This document shows, in pieces, positions 1 to 10,313 of a stretch of DNA of 64,000 bases. Position 1 is the first letter of the stretch. Every line of letters starts with the position of its first letter. The stretch is from Nocardia albiluteola (GTDB lineage: Bacteria > Actinomycetota > Actinomycetes > Mycobacteriales > Mycobacteriaceae): positions 224,703-288,702 of the forward strand of contig NZ_JAHKNI010000002.1 of the NCBI RefSeq assembly GCF_018860155.1. Direction: 5' to 3'. Under the pieces are notes generated by a model, which was not told the origin of the DNA, ran no database searches, and worked only from the letters and a program-made list of their open reading frames with translations. The position numbers were made by a program, and so were the translations under genes.

Positions 1-1109
1 CCGCCCGCGACCACCACGATGTACACCCCCTGCAGCCGCCCGCGCATCTCGTCGGTCGCTACCTGCTGCAGCATGGTGGTGCGCAGCGCCGCGGAGAACA
101 TGTCGACCGCGCCGCCGAAGGCCAGGCAGCCCACCGCGACCCACAGCCCGGTGCTCGTGCTCAGCGCATGCCCGGTCGCGCCGACGGCCACCCCGAAACC
201 GACCATCGCCGCACCCCACAGCGCGATGCAGATCACCACGGCCCGCCCCTGCCGGCGCACGTGCGTCAGCCAGCCCGAACAGATTCCGCCCGCCACCGCG
301 CCCGCCGAGAGCGAGGCGAACAGCAGGCCCAGCGCGCGCCCGCCGGTGATCGGATCGCCGAAGGTCTCGTGGGCGAGTTCGGGGAACAGCGCGCGCGGCA
401 TGCCGAACACCATGGCGACGATGTCGACCGCGAACGAGGCCAGCAGGATCCGCTGGGTGGCCAGATACGCGAATCCGTCGGCGACCGCGCGCAATCCGGC
501 CCGCCTGGTCTCGCCGGTCGGCGGCACCGCGGGCAGCCGCCACACCGCCCACAGCGTCGCCAGCAGCGCCACCGAGTCGATCAGATAGAGCGTCGCCAGC
601 CCCGTCACGGGGATCAGCACACCGGCCAGCACGGGCCCGGCGATCGCGCCGAACTGCATCACCGTCGCGTTCAGCGAGTTGGCCGCGGGCAGCAGATGCC
701 CGGGCAGCAGGCGCGGGTAGATGGCGCTGCGGGTGGGCTGATTGACCGCGAAGAACGCCTGCTGCACCGAGAACAGGCCCAGGACCAGCCAGACGTTGTG
801 CACTCCGGCCGCGGCCTGGGCCCAGAAGGCCACCGAGGTCAGCCCGGTGCCGGTGCTGGTGATCAGCAGCAGCGTGCGGCGGTCCATGACATCGGCCAGC
901 GCCCCGCCCCACAGGCCGAACACGATCAGCGGGACCAGCCCGAACAGCCCCGCGAGGCCCACATAGCCCGAGCTGTGGGTGATCTGGAAGATCTGCTGCG
1001 GCACCGCCACGACGGACAGCTGCGCGCCGATCACGGTGACGACATTGGTCGTCCAGAGACGGCGGAAGTCCGCGGTGCGGAGCGGGGTGATGTCGGCGAG
1101 CAGCTTCAC
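1..1109 (-). CDS. MFS exporter, truncated by the window edge
   Basis: Major facilitator superfamily permease; the C-terminus lies beyond the left edge. Translation of the minus strand begins VKLLADITPLRTADFRRLW and then shows alternating hydrophobic helices, an ALADVMDRR loop 2-3 motif and a long run resembling EntS-type siderophore or drug exporters (for example LFSVQQAFFAVNQPTRSA). Substrate cannot be read from the sequence. The start is uncertain: GTG at 1109 gives the usual family N-terminus but has no clear ribosome binding site, and an in-frame TTG at 1172 would add 21 residues. It runs in the same direction as pdxH, 82 bases downstream of the pdxH stop, so the two could be co-transcribed. 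Confidence 0.85.
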   Translation of the reverse strand, partial: MKLLADITPLRTADFRRLWTTNVVTVIGAQLSVVAVPQQIFQITHSSGYVGLAGLFGLVPLIVFGLWGGALADVMDRRTLLLITSTGTGLTSVAFWAQAAAGVHNVWLVLGLFSVQQAFFAVNQPTRSAIYPRLLPGHLLPAANSLNATVMQFGAIAGPVLAGVLIPVTGLATLYLIDSVALLATLWAVWRLPAVPPTGETRRAGLRAVADGFAYLATQRILLASFAVDIVAMVFGMPRALFPELAHETFGDPITGGRALGLLFASLSAGAVAGGICSGWLTHVRRQGRAVVICIALWGAAMVGFGVAVGATGHALSTSTGLWVAVGCLAFGGAVDMFSAALRTTMLQQVATDEMRGRLQGVYIVVVAG

Positions 1110-1191
1110 CGGCGGCGCGTTAACGGTTTCGGCACGATCACCTATCTTGGGCGATTCATCCCATGACTTCAACCCGTCGCGGCGAGCCCCG

Positions 1192-1932
1192 CTACGGCTG
1201 GAGGCGCTCCACCGCCACCGCCGCCTCCGGATTCGCCCCGTCCAGCGTCACCCGGATGCGGTTGTGCAGGCGGCTGCGACGGCCCTGCCAGAACTCGACG
1301 GTGTCGGGGCGCAGCTGATAGCCGCCCCAGTTCGCGGGCACCGGAAGCTGTTCGACGTCGGCGAAACGGGCGGTCACGTCCGCCAGGGCCTTGTCCAGCT
1401 CGGCCCGCGAGGCGACCGGCCGCGACTGCTGCGAGGCCCAGGCCCCGAGCTGGGAGTTGCGCGGGCGCGAACGCCAGTACACGGCGGTGACCTCGGGGGC
1501 GACCTGCCGCACCGGGCCGCGCAGTGTCACCTGCCGCCCGAGCGCGGGCCAGGCGAAGGTGATCGACGCGTAGGGGACCGCGGCGAGTTGATCGCCCTTC
1601 GCGGAATCGTAATTCGTGTAAAAAGTCACACCCGCGCCCGAGAGGCCCTTGCACAGGACCGTGCGCGAGGCGGGGCGCGGACCGGAATCGGTCATCTCCA
1701 CGGTGGCCAGCGTCATCGCATTCGGCTCGGCCAGGCGGGCTCGGGTGGCCTGTTCGATCCAATTGCGCAGCAAAGGTTCCCAGCCGTCGTCCAGCCAGGA
1801 TTCGTCCAGATCGGGGTCGCCGCCATATTCGGCGCGCATCGCCGCGATATCCATTTCCGCGCGCATCACCGCATCCACATCGGCGTGCGTTCCGGTTGCC
1901 ACCGAACCTGGGAAATTCTGTTCCTCGCGCAT
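1192..1932 (-). CDS. pdxH: pyridoxamine 5'-phosphate oxidase
   Basis: FMN-dependent PNPOx making pyridoxal 5'-phosphate from pyridoxine or pyridoxamine phosphate in the cytosol (salvage of vitamin B6). 246 residues, slightly longer than the typical 210-230 because of an N-terminal extension. The N-terminal split-barrel contains the FMN-binding stretch SRTVLCKG, the middle has the conserved [16 protein letters not shown] segment, and the C-terminal dimerisation domain has PVPANWGGY and RLHNRIRV, all diagnostic. Start is ATG 1932; a TAACGT hexamer ends 7 bases upstream and there is no Shine-Dalgarno, so translation is probably leaderless. Divergent from citA with a 155-base shared promoter region. 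Confidence 0.95.
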   Translation of the reverse strand: MREEQNFPGSVATGTHADVDAVMRAEMDIAAMRAEYGGDPDLDESWLDDGWEPLLRNWIEQATRARLAEPNAMTLATVEMTDSGPRPASRTVLCKGLSGAGVTFYTNYDSAKGDQLAAVPYASITFAWPALGRQVTLRGPVRQVAPEVTAVYWRSRPRNSQLGAWASQQSRPVASRAELDKALADVTARFADVEQLPVPANWGGYQLRPDTVEFWQGRRSRLHNRIRVTLDGANPEAAVAVERLQP

Positions 1933-1939
1933 GGACCAG

Positions 1940-1945
1940 ACGTTA
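1940..1945 (-). promoter_or_regulatory. pdxH -10 hexamer (leaderless)
   Basis: TAACGT on the minus strand, 7 bases before the pdxH ATG. Its placement predicts transcription starting at or beside the start codon. No convincing -35 is seen. Confidence 0.5.
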
Positions 1946-2087
1946 CTCGGAAGTAGAACAGGGACTATCGTTCTTATCGATCGACGCGCGGCGCATTGCC
2001 GGAGACCCCCGCGTTGCCCGCGGATCGCAGTGAAACAGCGTGGTCGCCCACGGATCGTGCGGCCCGATTTGCAAGGAGAGTCATCGC

Positions 2088-3233
2088 ATGACTACCAGCG
2101 CCGCGGCATCCGCCGGCCCCGCAGTTCCCCCCGATTTCGTCAGCGGCCTGGAAGGTGTGGTGGCATTCACCACCGATATCGCCGAACCCGACAAGAACGG
2201 CGGATCGCTGCGGTATCGGGGCGTGGACATCCAGGAGCTGGTCGGAAACCGGGTGACCTTCGGCGACGTGTGGGCGCTGCTGGTCGACGGCGAGTTCGGG
2301 CACGGGCTGCCTCCGGCCGAGCCGTTCCCGCTGCCGATCCACACCGGCGATGTCCGGGTGGACGTGCAGGCCGGTCTCGCGATGCTCGCCCCGATCTGGG
2401 GCTATCAGCCGCTGCTGGACATCGACGACGCCACCGCCCGCGAGAATCTGGCGCGCGCCTCGGTGATGGCGCTGTCGTATGTTGCGCAGTCCGCGCGCGG
2501 CATCTACCAGCCCGCGGTGCCGCAGAAGAAGATCGACGAGTGCACGACGGTCACCGAGCGGTTCATGACCCGCTGGAAGGGCGATCCGGACCCGCGGCAC
2601 ACCGAGGCCATCGACGCCTACTGGGTCTCCGCGGCCGAGCACGGCATGAACGCCTCCACCTTCACCGCCCGCGTCATCGCCTCTACCGGCGCGGACGTGG
2701 CAGCGGCGCTGTCCGGCGCGATCGGCGCGATGTCCGGCCCGCTGCACGGCGGTGCCCCCGCCCGGGTGCTGCCGATGATCGAGGCGGTCGAGCGGTCCGG
2801 TGATGCGCGCGCCCTGGTCAAGGGCATCCTGGACCGCAAGGAAAAGCTGATGGGCTTCGGCCACCGGGTGTACCGGGCCGAGGATCCGCGCGCCCGCGTG
2901 CTGCGCGCCACCGCCAAGCGCCTCGACGCGCCCCGCTACGAGGTGGCCTCCGCGCTCGAGCAGGCCGCCCTGGCCGAGCTGCGCGAGCGCCGCCCCGACC
3001 GTGCCATCGAGACCAATGTCGAATTCTGGGCCGCAGTGATCCTGGACTTCGCCGAGGTCCCAGCCCACATGATGCCCGCCATGTTCACCTGTGGCCGCAC
3101 CGCCGGCTGGTGCGCGCACATCATGGAGCAGAAGCAGCTCGGCAAGCTCGTGCGCCCGGCCGCGATCTACACCGGCCCGGCCCCGCGCAGCCCCGAGGCC
3201 GTGCCCGGCTGGTCGCTGGTCTCCGGAAAGTAG
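2088..3233 (+). CDS. citA: citrate synthase 2
   Basis: Condenses oxaloacetate and acetyl-CoA to citrate (TCA cycle or methylcitrate entry). 381 residues, the short bacterial type II-like form related to mycobacterial CitA (Rv0889c). Visible family signatures are [19 protein letters not shown] (first active-site histidine) and the catalytic stretch [18 protein letters not shown]. The C-terminal [15 protein letters not shown] loop carries the substrate-binding arginine. Start ATG 2088 is chosen because AAGGAGAG lies 8 bases upstream; a longer frame from 2040 would put that site inside the gene. A strong hairpin terminator follows 17 bases after the stop, so the gene is monocistronic. Confidence 0.95.
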   Translation: MTTSAAASAGPAVPPDFVSGLEGVVAFTTDIAEPDKNGGSLRYRGVDIQELVGNRVTFGDVWALLVDGEFGHGLPPAEPFPLPIHTGDVRVDVQAGLAMLAPIWGYQPLLDIDDATARENLARASVMALSYVAQSARGIYQPAVPQKKIDECTTVTERFMTRWKGDPDPRHTEAIDAYWVSAAEHGMNASTFTARVIASTGADVAAALSGAIGAMSGPLHGGAPARVLPMIEAVERSGDARALVKGILDRKEKLMGFGHRVYRAEDPRARVLRATAKRLDAPRYEVASALEQAALAELRERRPDRAIETNVEFWAAVILDFAEVPAHMMPAMFTCGRTAGWCAHIMEQKQLGKLVRPAAIYTGPAPRSPEAVPGWSLVSGK

Positions 3234-3250
3234 TTCCGCACAGGAGCTTT

Positions 3251-3286
3251 CGAATGCCCGCAGCGCCTTGGTGCTGCGGGCATTCG
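3251..3286 (+). terminator. hairpin terminator after citA
   Basis: Perfect 13-bp inverted repeat, CGAATGCCCGCAG (3251-3263) and its complement (3274-3286), with a 10-base loop, directly after the citA stop. No U-tract, as usual in actinobacteria. Confidence 0.8.
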
Positions 3287-3632
3287 ATATTCGAGACCGG
3301 CGTGCGCAAGCGCACAGGGTATGCGGCGGAGGGCTTCCCGCCAGAGGGGGCAGTGACCCTGAGCATAGGCGTTAGCCTGATCACAGCGTGGCGCATGCTT
3401 GCGGGTCCCGCGAATCGTTTCGCCTCGGCCGCGAATCCCGATATCGGAGAACGGAATTCGGATTCCTGTCGGCAACCGGCACTTTCGCCCCGCTGATCTT
3501 CCACAACAGCGCCTGGCCTGTGCCCGCCACCCGAGAGTGCCAAGTGCGCTTGCCCTCGGATGCGGTCGATCCTACGGTCTGAGCTGTCATGGCCGGAGTC
3601 GTCCACGACGAATTCGATACCTCTGCACTGTC
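3287..3632. other. intergenic region, citA to membrane-protein gene
   Basis: No credible gene. It contains a self-complementary CCGATATCGG near 3439 and the first copy of a 15-bp direct repeat described separately. It must hold the promoter of the downstream membrane protein, but no clear -35/-10 pair was found. Confidence 0.4.
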
Positions 3633-3642
3633 ATGGCCGGAG
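3584..3642 (+). repeat. 15-bp direct repeat flanking a start codon
   Basis: CTGTCATGGCCGGAG occurs at 3584-3598 and again, identically, at 3628-3642 (44-base period). Each copy contains ATGGCC. The second ATG opens the long frame of the membrane protein; the first reads into another frame (71 codons from 3589). Confidence 0.6.
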
Positions 3643-4610
3643 AAATGGTTCATCCAACACCCTCGCAAGTCCTCGAAAGCCCGCACCACCAGAGCAAAAG
3701 CGCCGAACTACCGACTCCGGCCGAACACTCCGATCGTCGCGACCACCGCTCGCGGTGGGGGCTGTTGTGCTCCGCCGGTCTCAGCCTGGTCACCCTGGTG
3801 CTGATGTGCAAGCCCTGGTTGTCGGCACACGGTCCGAACGGGGAGGTGAGTTCCGATGCGTTCGGACGGATCAGCGGGGCCACGGGGCCGCTCGGCTGGG
3901 TGCCGGGCGGGAGCGACGGCGCCGGAGCCAGCGGCGGTATAGATGTCAGCGGCGGTGTGAATATCAGCGGCGTCTGGGCCGTGCTGGCCGCCGCCGCGGC
4001 GGTCGTGACGATCTTCGCGGCCGTGATCAATCTGCGGGTGCGCCGCGAGATGCTCGCGTATCTCGTCGTCGGATCCAGTGTGGCCGGTGCGCTGTGCGTT
4101 CTTTTCACCGTGCTGTATCTGAACGGCATGGAGCCCGAGTTGCGGGCCATGACCGAGGGCAACCAGCATCTGAGCGGTGGGTTGGACAACCTGCTGGGTT
4201 CGTTCCTCGGGGATCGTGCCGATGGCGGCCGACGTCAAATCGCCAGTGCGAGTCTCGATCTGGCGGCATTGCTCGGCGGCGTCACGGCCCTGGGCGCGGC
4301 CCTGAGTGCGATCATGCTCGGGTTGCCGAAGGGGATCGGTGGCGCGAATCGGTATCTGGCGCCGATCGAGACCATGCCGGTCGAAACCACGACGGTGAGC
4401 GTTCCGGTGGTACCCGCGAGCCCCGCGCAGGCCCCGCGCCGAATCGGGCAGCCAGGTCGCGACCGCGATGTGCTGTTCTGGCAGCTGACCTCGGAAGGGA
4501 CCCTCGCACCGATCGAGAGCAACCGGGTGACCTCGCGCGTCGTCATCCTGGCCGGCGCGACCGCAGACCGCCGCGGTGCGGTCTACCAGGAGCCGGTGCT
4601 GGTCCGGTAG
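3633..4610 (+). CDS. four-helix membrane protein of unknown function
   Basis: I do not recognise this 325-residue protein. About 55 hydrophilic N-terminal residues lead into a hydrophobic segment (LLCSAGLSLVTLVLMCKPWL). A Gly/Ser-rich external-looking stretch, three further helices and a polar C-terminal region of about 100 residues (DVLFWQLTSEGTLAP) follow. The layout resembles small actinobacterial envelope proteins, but no catalytic motif is visible. The start is uncertain: ATG 3633 and ATG 3645 are both in frame and neither has a well-spaced ribosome binding site. It precedes the deacetylase gene by 140 bases on the same strand. Confidence 0.7.
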   Translation: MAGEMVHPTPSQVLESPHHQSKSAELPTPAEHSDRRDHRSRWGLLCSAGLSLVTLVLMCKPWLSAHGPNGEVSSDAFGRISGATGPLGWVPGGSDGAGASGGIDVSGGVNISGVWAVLAAAAAVVTIFAAVINLRVRREMLAYLVVGSSVAGALCVLFTVLYLNGMEPELRAMTEGNQHLSGGLDNLLGSFLGDRADGGRRQIASASLDLAALLGGVTALGAALSAIMLGLPKGIGGANRYLAPIETMPVETTTVSVPVVPASPAQAPRRIGQPGRDRDVLFWQLTSEGTLAPIESNRVTSRVVILAGATADRRGAVYQEPVLVR

Positions 4611-4750
4611 GACTGTCGCGGCGCTGCCGTTTCGCGGCATTCCGTCCGGTTGAACAGTGTGCCAAGGGGATATGTCGGTTACGGGGCAAATCTGTGACTG
4701 GGCTGGGAGTGGCTGGGAGTGGCCGGGGGTGTCGGCGTAGAGTTCGGCGG

Positions 4751-5713
4751 GTGTTCGAGCGAGGTCTGACGCGACGCGGATTGCTGGTGGCGGGCGCGGC
4801 GACCGCTGCGGGCCTGCTCAGCGCGGCATGCGGTACGGCGCAGGGGAGTTCGTCGTCCGGGGGCTCGACCTACGTCGGCACCCAACCGCTCGAGACCGGT
4901 GCCCAGCCCGTCGCCTCCGCGGTTCCCGGGACCTTGGCCCGTGCCGTAGCGCCCACGGCGCCGACAACTCCCGCGATGCCCCCGGCTACCACGCCCGCGC
5001 CGGCCCTGGCCGCCGAGGTGGTGCGGCCCCCGGCGGTGGCCGCGTCGCACAACGGGCAGCGCCCCACGGCCTGGGGCATGGATCTGATCGGAATCACCAC
5101 CACATTCGTACCCGCGGGCAAGCAGGTCGCGCTCACCTTCGATGCCTGCGGCGGGCCCGGTAACGATGCGATGAGCGACGATCTGATCAATTACCTTGTC
5201 GCGCAGAAGATTCCGGCGACACTCTTCCTGAACAAGCGCTGGATCGATGCCGATCCGGGGCGCGCGGCGAAGCTGGCGGACAATCCGCTGTTCGAGATCG
5301 GCAACCACGGCACCCGGCACTGCCCGCTGTCGGTGACCGGCCGCGCGGTCTACAACATCCGGGGTACGGCATCACCGCAGGAGGCGGTGGACGAGGTGTG
5401 GGGCAATCACGAACGCCTGATCCAGCTGACCGGCCGCGCACCGCGATTCTTCCGCACCGGCACCGCCCACTACGACGACGTCGCGGTCAAGATCGTGCAC
5501 GAATTGGGCGAGATCCCGGTCGGTTTCAGCGTCAACGCCGACGGCGGCGCCACACTCACTTCCGTGCAGGTGCAGCGTCAGATGGCCACGGTCGTCCCCG
5601 GCGCGATCACCATCGCGCACATGCACCGCCCGAAATCCGGTACCCCCGCCGGCATGCTGGCCTCCCTGCCTCGATTGCGCACCGCCGGTTACGATTTCGT
5701 CCACCTGCTATGA
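4751..5713 (+). CDS. polysaccharide deacetylase-family lipoprotein
   Basis: Exported NodB-fold carbohydrate esterase-like protein, 320 residues. The N-terminus has a twin-arginine-like TRRGLLVAGA stretch and a lipobox LSAAC, so it is probably a Tat- or Sec-exported lipoprotein. A Pro/Ala/Thr-rich linker of about 60 residues precedes the NodB domain. The domain shows ALTFDACGGPG in place of the canonical TFDDG, NHGTRH (metal-binding HxxxH), RFFRTGT and a C-terminal IAHMHRP. The second aspartate of the usual metal site is therefore replaced by alanine, as in a known TFDAC subgroup whose substrate I cannot assign. GTG 4751 is the start that gives a signal sequence directly. Peptidoglycan or another wall glycan is a guess. 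Confidence 0.85.
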   Translation: MFERGLTRRGLLVAGAATAAGLLSAACGTAQGSSSSGGSTYVGTQPLETGAQPVASAVPGTLARAVAPTAPTTPAMPPATTPAPALAAEVVRPPAVAASHNGQRPTAWGMDLIGITTTFVPAGKQVALTFDACGGPGNDAMSDDLINYLVAQKIPATLFLNKRWIDADPGRAAKLADNPLFEIGNHGTRHCPLSVTGRAVYNIRGTASPQEAVDEVWGNHERLIQLTGRAPRFFRTGTAHYDDVAVKIVHELGEIPVGFSVNADGGATLTSVQVQRQMATVVPGAITIAHMHRPKSGTPAGMLASLPRLRTAGYDFVHLL

Positions 5714-5715
5714 CG

Positions 5716-5732
5716 CGGCGGCACCGCCGCCG
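5716..5732. terminator. short GC hairpin between convergent genes
   Basis: CGGCGGC / GCCGCCG, 7 bp with a 3-base loop, in the 34-base gap between convergent genes. It could serve both strands; short and therefore tentative. Confidence 0.4.
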
Positions 5733-5747
5733 GTGTGATCCGGCCCG

Positions 5748-6512
5748 CTAGTCGTAGAGCGAGGTGGCCCAGTCCACCGCGACGGACTCCCCGTGGTCGA
5801 CGGTGAAGAACGCCACCTCCAAATGCCTTCCCAGATCGACCAATTCGATCGCGGACAGCGGTACCGGCTGGACGATGCGGACCCGCCAGGGGTGTGGCTC
5901 GTCCCAGGCGTGCAGTTCCAGATCCAGGCGCAGGACCGGATCGTCGCGGCCGGTGTAGTCGGCCGCGACGGGGGTGGCCGCGAGCACCGTGGCGTCGGCG
6001 CGGCGGCCGTTGGTCAGGATCTTGGCGATGCTGACCCGGGTGGCCTCCTCCGCGCCGGGCACGTACAGCACCACCCGGTCGCGGTCGCCGGGATCGACGC
6101 GACACCCGACGACATCGCCGGGCTGCATCGATTCCAGATCGGTCTCGGCTACTCGCTGGCGCACCCGCGTCTCGTAGGGGTGCTGCTCCTCGGTCAGGAT
6201 GCGCACCCAGAATCGGTGGCCGGGCTCGGTGCGGCGCTCGCGCACCCCGAGAATCGTTGCGGTGCCCGCCAGTCCGCGCGCCAGCACCTCGCGCTGCGCG
6301 AATTCGGACAGCGCGCCGTGCCGCAACGCGAAGCCGTGCGAGTTCAGGCGCGCGGCCAGCCAGCCGAGCAGGCCAGGGCCGATGCCCACGGTCGTCTCCC
6401 CGCGGCGAGCCACCGCGCCCGGTGCGGGATTGCGGTCACCGTCGGCGCCCCAGGCCGCGGCGCCCACCTCCACCGCGGCGAAATCCGGCCGACCCTGCGC
6501 AGCCTTGCCCAT
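5748..6512 (-). CDS. conserved hypothetical protein, 254 aa
   Basis: Not recognised. A soluble-looking protein with no signal peptide or transmembrane segment. The middle reads as beta-rich (GTATILGVRERRTEPGHRFW, then GDVVGCRVDPGDRDRVVLYV) and appears to contain two related beta-barrel-like halves; the C-terminal half again has alternating charged and hydrophobic strands. Start ATG 6512 (MGKAAQGRPD) is the first methionine of the coherent part. The open frame continues far upstream on the minus strand, but only as a shadow of serC and sepH. Divergent from serC with 153 bases between. Confidence 0.75.
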   Translation of the reverse strand: MGKAAQGRPDFAAVEVGAAAWGADGDRNPAPGAVARRGETTVGIGPGLLGWLAARLNSHGFALRHGALSEFAQREVLARGLAGTATILGVRERRTEPGHRFWVRILTEEQHPYETRVRQRVAETDLESMQPGDVVGCRVDPGDRDRVVLYVPGAEEATRVSIAKILTNGRRADATVLAATPVAADYTGRDDPVLRLDLELHAWDEPHPWRVRIVQPVPLSAIELVDLGRHLEVAFFTVDHGESVAVDWATSLYD

Positions 6513-6608
6513 CCGCTCACGGTAGCGGCAGTCCGGTCGCGGCAGTGCCATTACGGGCAAGTCAGTAACCGCGCCGTTACCGCACCCCGGCGCCTTTCTG
6601 TGACCTAG

Positions 6609-7793
<1,185 letters not shown>

Positions 7794-7825
7794 GTACTCG
7801 AACTGAGTCGAATTGAACACGATAG

Positions 7826-7861
7826 CGCGCGCGGAAGTCCGAGATGTGATTTCCGCGCGCG
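7826..7861 (+). terminator. hairpin terminator after serC
   Basis: Perfect 11-bp stem CGCGCGCGGAA (7826-7836) and its complement (7851-7861), with a 14-base loop, 33 bases after the serC stop and upstream of the sepH leader. Confidence 0.8.
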
Positions 7862-7958
7862 TGTCTTGCCCCAGGAATCCCAGAAGTGCACTACTGTTCC
7901 AGAACGTGGGCGGTGTCGCGAGCCTTGCTGTGATCGACGCGGCGATAAGGAGGTAACG

Positions 7959-9215
7959 GTGCGTGAGCTTCGAGTGATCGGTCTGACGCCCGATTCCGCG
8001 CACATCGTGTGCATCGATGCCGAGTCCGGCCAGAAGTACAAGCTGGCCGCAGACGAGAAGCTGCGCGCCGCCGCCCGTGGAGACCTTGCCCGATTCGGCC
8101 AGATCGAGATCGAAACGGAAGCAACTATGCGTCCTCGCGATATCCAGGCCCGTATCCGTGCCGGTGCGTCTGTCGAGCAGGTGACCGAGGAATCCGGAAT
8201 GCCGCTGAGCCGCGTGGAGCGGTTCGCCTATCCGGTGCTGCTGGAGCGGGCTCGCGCCGCCGAGCTGGCCCAGAAGGCCCACCCCGTCCGCAAGGACGGC
8301 CCGGCCGTGGAGACGCTGATCGACGTGGTGTCGGCCGCCTTCGCCGAGCGTGGCCACAACATCGATATCGCCGAATGGGACGCCTGGAAGGACGAAAAGG
8401 GTTACTGGGTAACCCAATTGCAGTGGCAGGCGGGCCGTTCGGTGATCGCCGCGCACTGGCGTTTCCAGCCCGACGCGCACGGCGGCTCGGTGACCCCGCT
8501 GGACGACCCGGCCACCGATCTGGTCGATCCCGATTTCGGCCGGGCCCTGCGCGGCCTGGCCACGATCCTGCCCGAGCCCGCCGCCGAACAGCCCCTCCCG
8601 GTCGAGCCGGTCGCGCCCACCCCGGCGCCCCGCGAGGAGCCGGCCACCGCGCGCGTCGCGGTGCAGGAGCGCGAGCCCCGGGTCGAGGAGTTCTACGAGA
8701 AGCGCGCCGCCGCGGGCGGTGCCGGGGGCTCGATGCCGGTGAGCGCCAAGCCCGCCTCCGGCTCTCCGGCTCGCGAGAACGCCCCGGCCCGCGAGAACAC
8801 CGCCGCTCCGGCGCGCGAGCAGTCGGCCCCCGCGGCCGAGTATGTGGCCCCCGGCCGGGACACCACCGCGGTCCGTGAGGGCGGCGCCGCCGCCCGTGAG
8901 CAGTCGGCCCCCGCCGCCGAGTACGTCGCACCGGCCCGCGAAAACTCCTCGCCGACACCCGAGATCGCGGCCACCTCCGCGCTCGCGACCCAGGCCGCCA
9001 AGGCGCCCGCGGTCAGTGCGCCCGTTCCCGCGGCCAAGGCCCCGGCAATCAAGGAGCCTGCCGTCAAGGCTTCCCCCGCCGCGTCCGCGAGCGAGCCCGC
9101 CGCCGAGGAATCCAAGCAGCCCGCCAAGCAGGCTCGCTCGAAGGCCAAGCGCGGCAAGGCCCCTATGCCGTCCTGGGAGGACGTGCTGCTGGGCGTGCGC
9201 AGCTCGGGTCACTGA
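7959..9215 (+). CDS. sepH: septation protein SepH (DUF3071)
   Basis: Actinobacterial cell-division protein; in Streptomyces and mycobacteria SepH binds and stimulates FtsZ assembly. 418 residues. The N-terminal DUF3071 domain (about 1-170) begins VRELRVIGLTPDSAHIVC and contains the helix-turn-helix-like MRPRDIQARIRAGASVEQV segment. The rest is a long, presumably disordered Pro/Ala/Glu/Arg tail ending KAKRGKAPMPSWEDVLLGVRSS, the conserved SepH C-terminal motif. The tail holds internal duplications: REQSAPAAEYVAP appears twice. Start GTG 7959 has an AAGGAGG site 5 bases upstream. Synteny with serC supports the call. Confidence 0.95.
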   Translation: MRELRVIGLTPDSAHIVCIDAESGQKYKLAADEKLRAAARGDLARFGQIEIETEATMRPRDIQARIRAGASVEQVTEESGMPLSRVERFAYPVLLERARAAELAQKAHPVRKDGPAVETLIDVVSAAFAERGHNIDIAEWDAWKDEKGYWVTQLQWQAGRSVIAAHWRFQPDAHGGSVTPLDDPATDLVDPDFGRALRGLATILPEPAAEQPLPVEPVAPTPAPREEPATARVAVQEREPRVEEFYEKRAAAGGAGGSMPVSAKPASGSPARENAPARENTAAPAREQSAPAAEYVAPGRDTTAVREGGAAAREQSAPAAEYVAPARENSSPTPEIAATSALATQAAKAPAVSAPVPAAKAPAIKEPAVKASPAASASEPAAEESKQPAKQARSKAKRGKAPMPSWEDVLLGVRSSGH

Positions 9216-9527
9216 TACCGAGCTCGGCGAGGGCCGGGACCGTACTCACCCGGGTTCGGGCAGCGCACCGATCGGGCCGGTATTCGTGCAGTGTGGCCTG
9301 CGGAGTCGGCAGTGCTCGTTCGAGGTCGGCACGGCCACCGCTCGGATTGCCCAGGGATTGCGCATGTTACGGGCACCTTTTCGCGCGTCTGCGAGTAGAT
9401 TTTTATTGTGACGCCCAGGCAATTCGGGCGGGCGCCGGGCAGGTCGTGGGGTCGACATGCGATTCGACCTCCTAGGTTTGCTACGGAGTAGCTATGCTTA
9501 CCCGTACGAGATCGGGAGGTGTCGCAA
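9216..9527. other. intergenic region with probable promoter
   Basis: No gene seen in 312 bases. The right part holds an AT-rich tract (near 9403-9415, unusual here), an imperfect dyad GGTCGA / TCGACC around 9450-9470, a TATGCT hexamer at 9493-9498 that could be the -10 of the next gene, and its ribosome binding site. Confidence 0.4.
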
Positions 9528-10265
9528 GTGCCATCCACTGCTTCGTCCCTCTGGTACATCGACGCGCCCGACCCGATCGCGGTGCTCCGGGACCATCCGG
9601 ATCCGGATCCGGCGGCCGCGTTCGCCCTGGCCAAACAGCTCAATCCCGATCGCGACGTGATACCGGCCGCCTCGGGCACGCTGAAGGTGTGGGCCGGACC
9701 GGATCCGGGCTCGATGTACATCGGCTGCTATCCCGGCGTCACCGTGGTGTGCACGACCCAGGCCGCGCTGGGTTGCCCGACGAAACTGCCGGAGCTGCTG
9801 GTTCGCCCGCTCGCCTCCGAGCACACCTACCTGATCTCCTACGACATCTCCCACGGCTGGGGCGCGTTCGCCCATTGGGAGCGCGGTGAATTCCGTCGGG
9901 CCTTCAGCTCCACCCGGGTGAACATCCTCGAGGACGAAGGCCTGCCGCTGGTGTGGGAACGTCCGTATTGGGCGGGGGAGCATCCGGTCCGGTTGCATCC
10001 CGGCGAATTTCCCGATCCGCAGACCCTGCCGTTCGACGCGGCCGACTTCGCCGACGGCGCCAACGCCGAATGGCTCGGATTCCATTACCGCGGTGCGGTT
10101 TCCGGCGACGAGCTCGGGCCCGCCGACATCGCGGTCTGCGGCTTCAGTCTCTTTCCCAAGGGGCAGGCGCCGCCGCCGATCCGGCCGGAGGAGCTGCGGG
10201 CGAGCGAGCCCGACACCAACCACCGGTGGTTCGGCTGGCTGCGCGGACCGGACCGGGTGAGCTAG
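9528..10265 (+). CDS. DUF6928-like cytosolic protein
   Basis: 245-residue protein without signal or membrane segments. It resembles the actinobacterial DUF6928 family: an N-terminal ALAKQL(N)P segment, MYIGCYPGVTVVC, HGWGAFAHWERGEFRRAFS and the characteristic LPLVWERPYWAGEHPV. The function of that family is unknown to me. Start: GTG 9528 is preferred because the GGGAGG site (9514-9519) is 8 bases away, whereas the upstream GTG at 9519 overlaps that site. A single-gene unit convergent with the DUF2537 gene. Confidence 0.7.
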   Translation: MPSTASSLWYIDAPDPIAVLRDHPDPDPAAAFALAKQLNPDRDVIPAASGTLKVWAGPDPGSMYIGCYPGVTVVCTTQAALGCPTKLPELLVRPLASEHTYLISYDISHGWGAFAHWERGEFRRAFSSTRVNILEDEGLPLVWERPYWAGEHPVRLHPGEFPDPQTLPFDAADFADGANAEWLGFHYRGAVSGDELGPADIAVCGFSLFPKGQAPPPIRPEELRASEPDTNHRWFGWLRGPDRVS

Positions 10266-10313
10266 GCCCACCCGTCGCCCGACCACCACCCCTCACGGAA
10301 TCGCTTCGCGATG

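Noticed and set aside
1..1166. Plus-strand frames of 189 and 332 codons at the left edge
   Set aside because: Antisense to the MFS gene, whose minus-strand translation gives a coherent multi-helix permease.
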